From Allium sativum (Eukaryota; Streptophyta; Magnoliopsida; Asparagales; Amaryllidaceae), in the NCBI GenBank assembly GCA_030737875.1, contig CM060912.1, forward strand, positions 131,573,993 through 131,637,992: 64,000 bases of DNA, in the 5' to 3' direction. The translations under genes and the position numbers were made by a program. Positions 60,347 to 64,000 of the stretch are shown here, piece after piece. The number at the start of each line of letters is the position of its first letter. Position 1 is the stretch's first letter. Below the pieces are notes generated by a model. It was not told the origin of the DNA, did not search any database, and was given only the letters and a program-made list of their open reading frames with translations.

Positions 60347-60691
60347 TTAACTTGCTAAATATGCATAACATGGTAAGGTGAACATGCATAAACCATTAAA
60401 CTTGCATAACATGGTAAGGTGAACTTGCATAAGCATGCATAATCCATTAAACTTGCATAACATGGTAAGATGAACTTGCATGAACATGCATAACCCATGA
60501 AACATGTAGAACATGACAAAATAAACTCGCATAAGCATGCATAACTTGTGAAACATGTAAAACATGGCATAGTAATCTCGCATATGCATGCATAACTTAT
60601 GAAACATGTAAATCATGGTATAGTGAGTTCGCATAAGCATGCATAACTTATGAATCATATAAAACATGACATAGTGAGTTCGCATAAGCAT
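60347..60691 (-). repeat. 51-bp tandem array with an open frame, right LTR of C
   Basis: Identical in translation to the array at 52236-52580, so neither copy has gained a stop or a change in length since insertion. Confidence 0.85.
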
Positions 60692-61093
60692 GCATAATCA
60701 ACTAAACTCACATAAATCTCAACTTTCACCAAACATTAACTTTAAAGTTTGTAAAGTGAAGGTAAGAGGGCTTACCAATATAAACAAGTCACAAATCCAC
60801 CAAATAAGATGAAGAAGCCCTTTTAAAAACTCAAAACAAAGCCTCAAATAAGAAAACCCTTTTGCAAGATCCCAAAAACACAAACTTAGCAAATCAAACT
60901 TGCTACTTAATGAAGTATGCAAGTTATTAAGAACTCATACAACATAGAAAAGGTTGTATGATCATCCTATCTTCATAGGATTTAACTTTGAGGAAGGTGG
61001 AGGCTAGGTTTTAGGTGGAGGCCATTTGAGGATTCAAATTGACATAGTTTAGTTGCTAGATTGATTAATGAGGCTTTAGGGTAGGATTAGGGG

Positions 61094-61103
61094 TATATTT
61101 ATA
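61094..61103 (-). promoter_or_regulatory. TATA box of element C (5' LTR)
   Basis: TATAAATATA on the minus strand, about 470 bp from the LTR start. Transcription would start some 30 bp further down. Confidence 0.65.
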
Positions 61104-61244
61104 GAAGATTAGAGTGTTTTTAGCCCTAGGATTAACCCTAGATTAGGTTTGGCCCGTCAGATCTCGGATTTCTCTAGAACCAAGCCACTTGACCCAACCC
61201 AAATCAGAAATGGTGCACCAGGCTGAACTGCCTGGGCACCCCCT

Positions 61245-61294
61245 GTCGACAGGGCTGTCGACTCCCTGGGTGCCCTGTCGACATGCCTGTCGAC
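61245..61294 (-). promoter_or_regulatory. GTCGAC cluster, right LTR of C (4 sites)
   Basis: GTCGAC at 61245, 61257, 61277 and 61289 (spacings 12, 20, 12), about 140-200 bp upstream of the TATA box on the element's strand. Confidence 0.85.
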
Positions 61295-61575
61295 ATGGGC
61301 CCCCTGGCGAGAATTTTCCCGCCTAACCCAGATTAGCCCTAATCCCTGTTTTTAATTTGAAATTTAAATATGTCTTTAGCATAGAAGTTTCTGAAAACTT
61401 CAATGGGCCTTAACTGGGTCATACGGACTCCGATTTTCGAAAACTCGGACTCTATTTCGCGTATTTTTCCGAGACGATCGCAATGGCATAGCCCGTTTCC
61501 CCTGATTCTGATTTTTGAATTAAATTCTGCCTCGATTTATGTTATAACAGTTTATTGAAAATACGGGTTGTTACA

Positions 61576-61580
61576 GCCGC
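61576..61580. repeat. Element C target-site duplication, right
   Basis: GCCGC, identical to 50576-50580. Confidence 0.97.
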
Positions 61581-62023
61581 CAAATCTCTATTAGAATAGA
61601 TCTCTGTCTCTAACATCCATTGCTCTTCATCAACAACAAGACTTCACCTCCAACAGCCAGTACTCTTATTTTACAACAAAGCTTCTTCTCTAAATATAGA
61701 AAATCTTGGTCACCTATGCTGGTTATCGTGATTCTTCGATAACCAATAGTACTAGTGATAATTTGTTGATATCTACTTTACGGATCCTTGTAATCATTTA
61801 TAACATGTTGTAATTGGCATGGCAAGGATCATAGTAAAAAATATTCAAACTAGATGTAGGTCTCGATAATGGCTGAACCACTATAAAAATTGTTTCTCTC
61901 TCTCTCTCTACTTTCTGTTCCTTACCCTTCTCCATTTATTTTTATATATTCTATACTGTTTCCCCCGCAAAGGGGTGGTGCTTTCGCTAAAATTTGATGT
62001 TAGTGCCATTTTTGGCGTTAACA

Positions 62024-64000
62024 ATAATAATATAACATTCGATAAATTAGAATGATATAATAAATTATTATTAGATAAATGGAATGTTATGTTAAACATG
62101 CATCAGATGAACTACGCAAGATGAAATAAATAAAGTTTATTTTTCGGTTAAAGAAATGCTAAATATAATTACAAAATTATAGTGATAGCCCGCATAGCAC
62201 TACGCATGAATGATGCTAAGTGCAAGCGTCATTCTTTTCATAGTTCATATATCATCTGTTTATTTAATGCTATATCAATGCATCATCAAATATCTTCCAA
62301 ACTAATTTTCAAAATTCGCGTCCTTCATCCAAAATTATAATTAAAATATTTCCTTCTTTCTATTTTCCTATGAGAATAATATTATATTTAAGAATAAGAA
62401 CTTTGAAATCACACCTACAAAATCAATAATAATGTTATAGCCTTGTAAGCTATAGGAACTAAAACATTAATCCATTTGCCCTTAAATCTCAAAGAAAATA
62501 ATTAATAATGATCGAAAAATGTCAACCTCAAATCATAATATAAATCAAACCAAAATCATAATTAGCCATTTACCACTTAAATAATTATGAATAAATTTGG
62601 TATAAAGCTTTGTAAAACCGCGATGAAACATCGAAATGAAAATAACAAAAAAAATCAAAAAAAAATGAGAAATTAAAAGGTAGTAAAGATGGACATGGAA
62701 TATAATGCCAATTCTATTAACACATTGCTTCTTGCCTTTTCCACCCTTTTTCTTTTTGAAAACAAGCAGTTAATTTTCACATTGTAATTGTTTAGACCGA
62801 TATGTTTTATGTCTCCTTGTATTCTTTAATGATCTTTTCTTTATCTTTTACTAATAAATATAAATGAACATGGTGATAGATGTTTTTGCAAAATCCAACT
62901 ACTAAAAAGAAGATGGCTTTTTTGATGAAGGTGACGAAATTGTATCCTACAAGTTTACTAACTTGCATGTTTAAATTGCTAGAATTAAGCATATGTTTCT
63001 AGGTTTTACTCAAAGTAGTAGGATTTTGTAGCTACCAAGGTTATGTGTAGGTTTAGTTACGATAAGCTTAGGCATGATTCACTTGGAATAATATTAAACT
63101 TAGTGGTAGAGTGAAATACTTTGCATAACTATTTTGAACTATACTAGATTATAACTTATTTTCTCTTTAGCATTTCATTATTGCATAAAGAACAAGATGT
63201 TAAAGAATTATCTGGGTTATCTCGACGAGCTCTTATGGCATTAGGGGAGTAAAAATAAGATGAAGAATTACCTTTACTTAGCTTTTATTTGGTTTCCTTT
63301 TCCATTATTTAATGGCTGAAGTTTTGTTTTTAGGATGCTAAGCAGAAAGATAGAAGAAATGGAAAGGAGAAAAGTATAAGAATATTTTGGTAATGACCCG
63401 GGGAACGAAATGAAAAAAATAGAGTTGTTGTTTTCTTATAAAAATGTTGGGGGTAAAAAAATATAGCGTATTAACTAAATTAGCCAAACACAATTAATGA
63501 TAAGGATGCCTAATTTTCATAATGTAATCTTGTTGCATTAGAGTAAATACTATTTAACATTTTCTTTTTTAAATTCTAATTTACTTTTCTAAATGGATAC
63601 CGATGTACATGAAATAGGCAACAAGGCTCTGTTCAGCTGAGAATGTTTCTTATTGGAAAGTTTGATCACGATGCGTTTGATGACTTTAGCGTGTCTGATG
63701 CGTCCCACATCAAGGCCTTAAGGACTAACATGAATGGTTGTTTTTTCACTCATATAATTCCATAACCCCATTCTCTTAATCTACTACCCTAAATTAGAAA
63801 TAAACACATTTTTAGTTTTTATCGATTGCAATTCTAAGTAATTTTTTAACAAGCATTTGTTTGAACGTTCCATATTTTTAGTTTTTATCGATTGCAATTC
63901 CATAACCCCATATAAACCATTGAAAAAAAGGGATATAAAATATGTTTTTTGGACGGTTTTTTGCGTATGGGAAACATAAACAGGGGGAAATATTAATTTT
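62024..64000. other. Unassigned AT-rich DNA at the window end
   Basis: No ORF above 63 codons and no domain. It holds a small inverted repeat (ATAACATTC at 62032-62040 and GAATGTTAT at 62086-62094) and a 27-bp direct repeat listed separately. Confidence 0.5.
63808..63900. repeat. 27-bp direct repeat
   Basis: 'atttttagtttttatcgatt' plus 'gcaattc' is identical at 63808-63834 and 63874-63900, 66 bp apart. 'attccataacccca' is also repeated around it (near 63757 and 63897). Confidence 0.85.

Larger units (their letters stand above)
50581..61575 (-). mobile_element. Element C: young, complete Tekay-type Ty3/gypsy retrotransposon
   Basis: 11.0 kb with LTRs of 2896 and 2883 bp, perfect initiator-Met PBS, polypurine tract, one intact gag-pol ORF and a perfect GCCGC target repeat. 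By eye the LTRs differ by about 15 substitutions, one G in a G-run and one 12-bp unit. At an assumed 1.3e-8 substitutions per site per year this gives roughly 0.2 million years (inference). All catalytic residues I checked are present, so it is either still competent or only recently silent. It is inserted in LTR G. Confidence 0.98.
58693..61575 (-). repeat. Element C 5' LTR (right copy), 2883 bp
   Basis: Same ends and features as the left copy. Differences seen by eye: about 15 substitutions, 8 instead of 9 G in a run (about 59069), and one 12-bp GTCGAC unit fewer. Confidence 0.98.
49926..62023 (+). repeat. LTR G: solo LTR of about 1.1 kb, split by element C
   Basis: TGTTAAC at 49926 and GTTAACA ending at 62023 are perfect inverted ends. 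Removing element C and one GCCGC leaves 1098 bp. A TATA box (CTATAAATAA) is at about 50519. The stretch 'gatgtaggtctcgataatggctgaacc' followed by 'ctctctctctctct' near 61852-61910 is typical of plant copia-type LTRs. Flanks are AAAAT and ATAAT, so one mismatch in the target repeat. No PBS or polypurine tract. Confidence 0.65.

Noticed and set aside
63707..63757. snRNA-type promoter: GTCCCACATCA, close to the plant upstream element, with a TATA-like 'catataat' about 35 bp on
   Set aside because: The sequence after the expected start matches no U-snRNA I know, so the motif is probably chance.

Overview
This is plant nuclear DNA made almost entirely of transposable elements, mostly nested Ty3/gypsy LTR retrotransposons. 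I found no host gene, rRNA or tRNA gene that I can support. Plant origin is indicated by Tekay/Del-like chromovirus polyproteins, initiator-Met tRNA primer sites (TGGTATCAGAGC), a plant L1-type LINE ORF1 with a DUF4283-like region, a small copia-like element and a MITE-like element. The species cannot be named. The only long intact gene is the 1502-residue gag-pol of a young element on the minus strand (53989..58497).

Layout. (1) 1-7747: element A, plus strand, an old Tekay-type element with 4.2-kb LTRs and a mostly deleted gag-pol. (2) 7748-11820: an unassigned T/G-rich block, then a diverged plus-strand copy of the D-family LTR, then a short 3' internal tail with a polypurine tract. (3) 11821-24888: an LTR (F1) split by element B (13716-23363, minus strand, TSD GTAAT), a decayed full-length Tekay-type element. 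F1 has a polypurine tract on its left and a primer site on its right. (4) 25691-31910: element D, a 6.2-kb apparent solo LTR with TSD TTCAT, inserted in what follows F1. (5) 31916-33644: gag-like debris and unassigned DNA. (6) 33654-35849: a LINE carrying ORF1 only, with target-site repeats. (7) 35859-41739: unassigned or LTR-like repeats, a TA microsatellite and a possible copia LTR end. (8) 41740-48690: a broken gypsy pol with its 3' LTR (F2), cut by a 2.2-kb copia-like element E (TSD ATGGT). (9) 48824-49601: a MITE-like element with an array of short palindromes. (10) 49926-62023: a solo LTR (G) split by the young element C (50581-61575, TSD GCCGC). (11) 62024-64000: AT-rich DNA with no recognised gene.

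The elements replicate by an RNA intermediate. The LTR supplies promoter and poly(A) signals, an initiator-Met tRNA primes at the PBS, and the polypurine tract primes the second strand. Gag packages the RNA, and PR, RT, RNase H and integrase process, copy and insert it. Only C looks capable of this. By eye its LTRs differ at about 15 of 2883 positions (0.5%), against about 10% for B and about 8% for E.

The most interesting cross-cutting signal is a cluster of GTCGAC palindromes, mostly 12 bp apart, in the U3 of three different LTR families (A, C and the 41740 LTR). One 12-bp unit of it is the only sizeable indel between the two LTRs of C.
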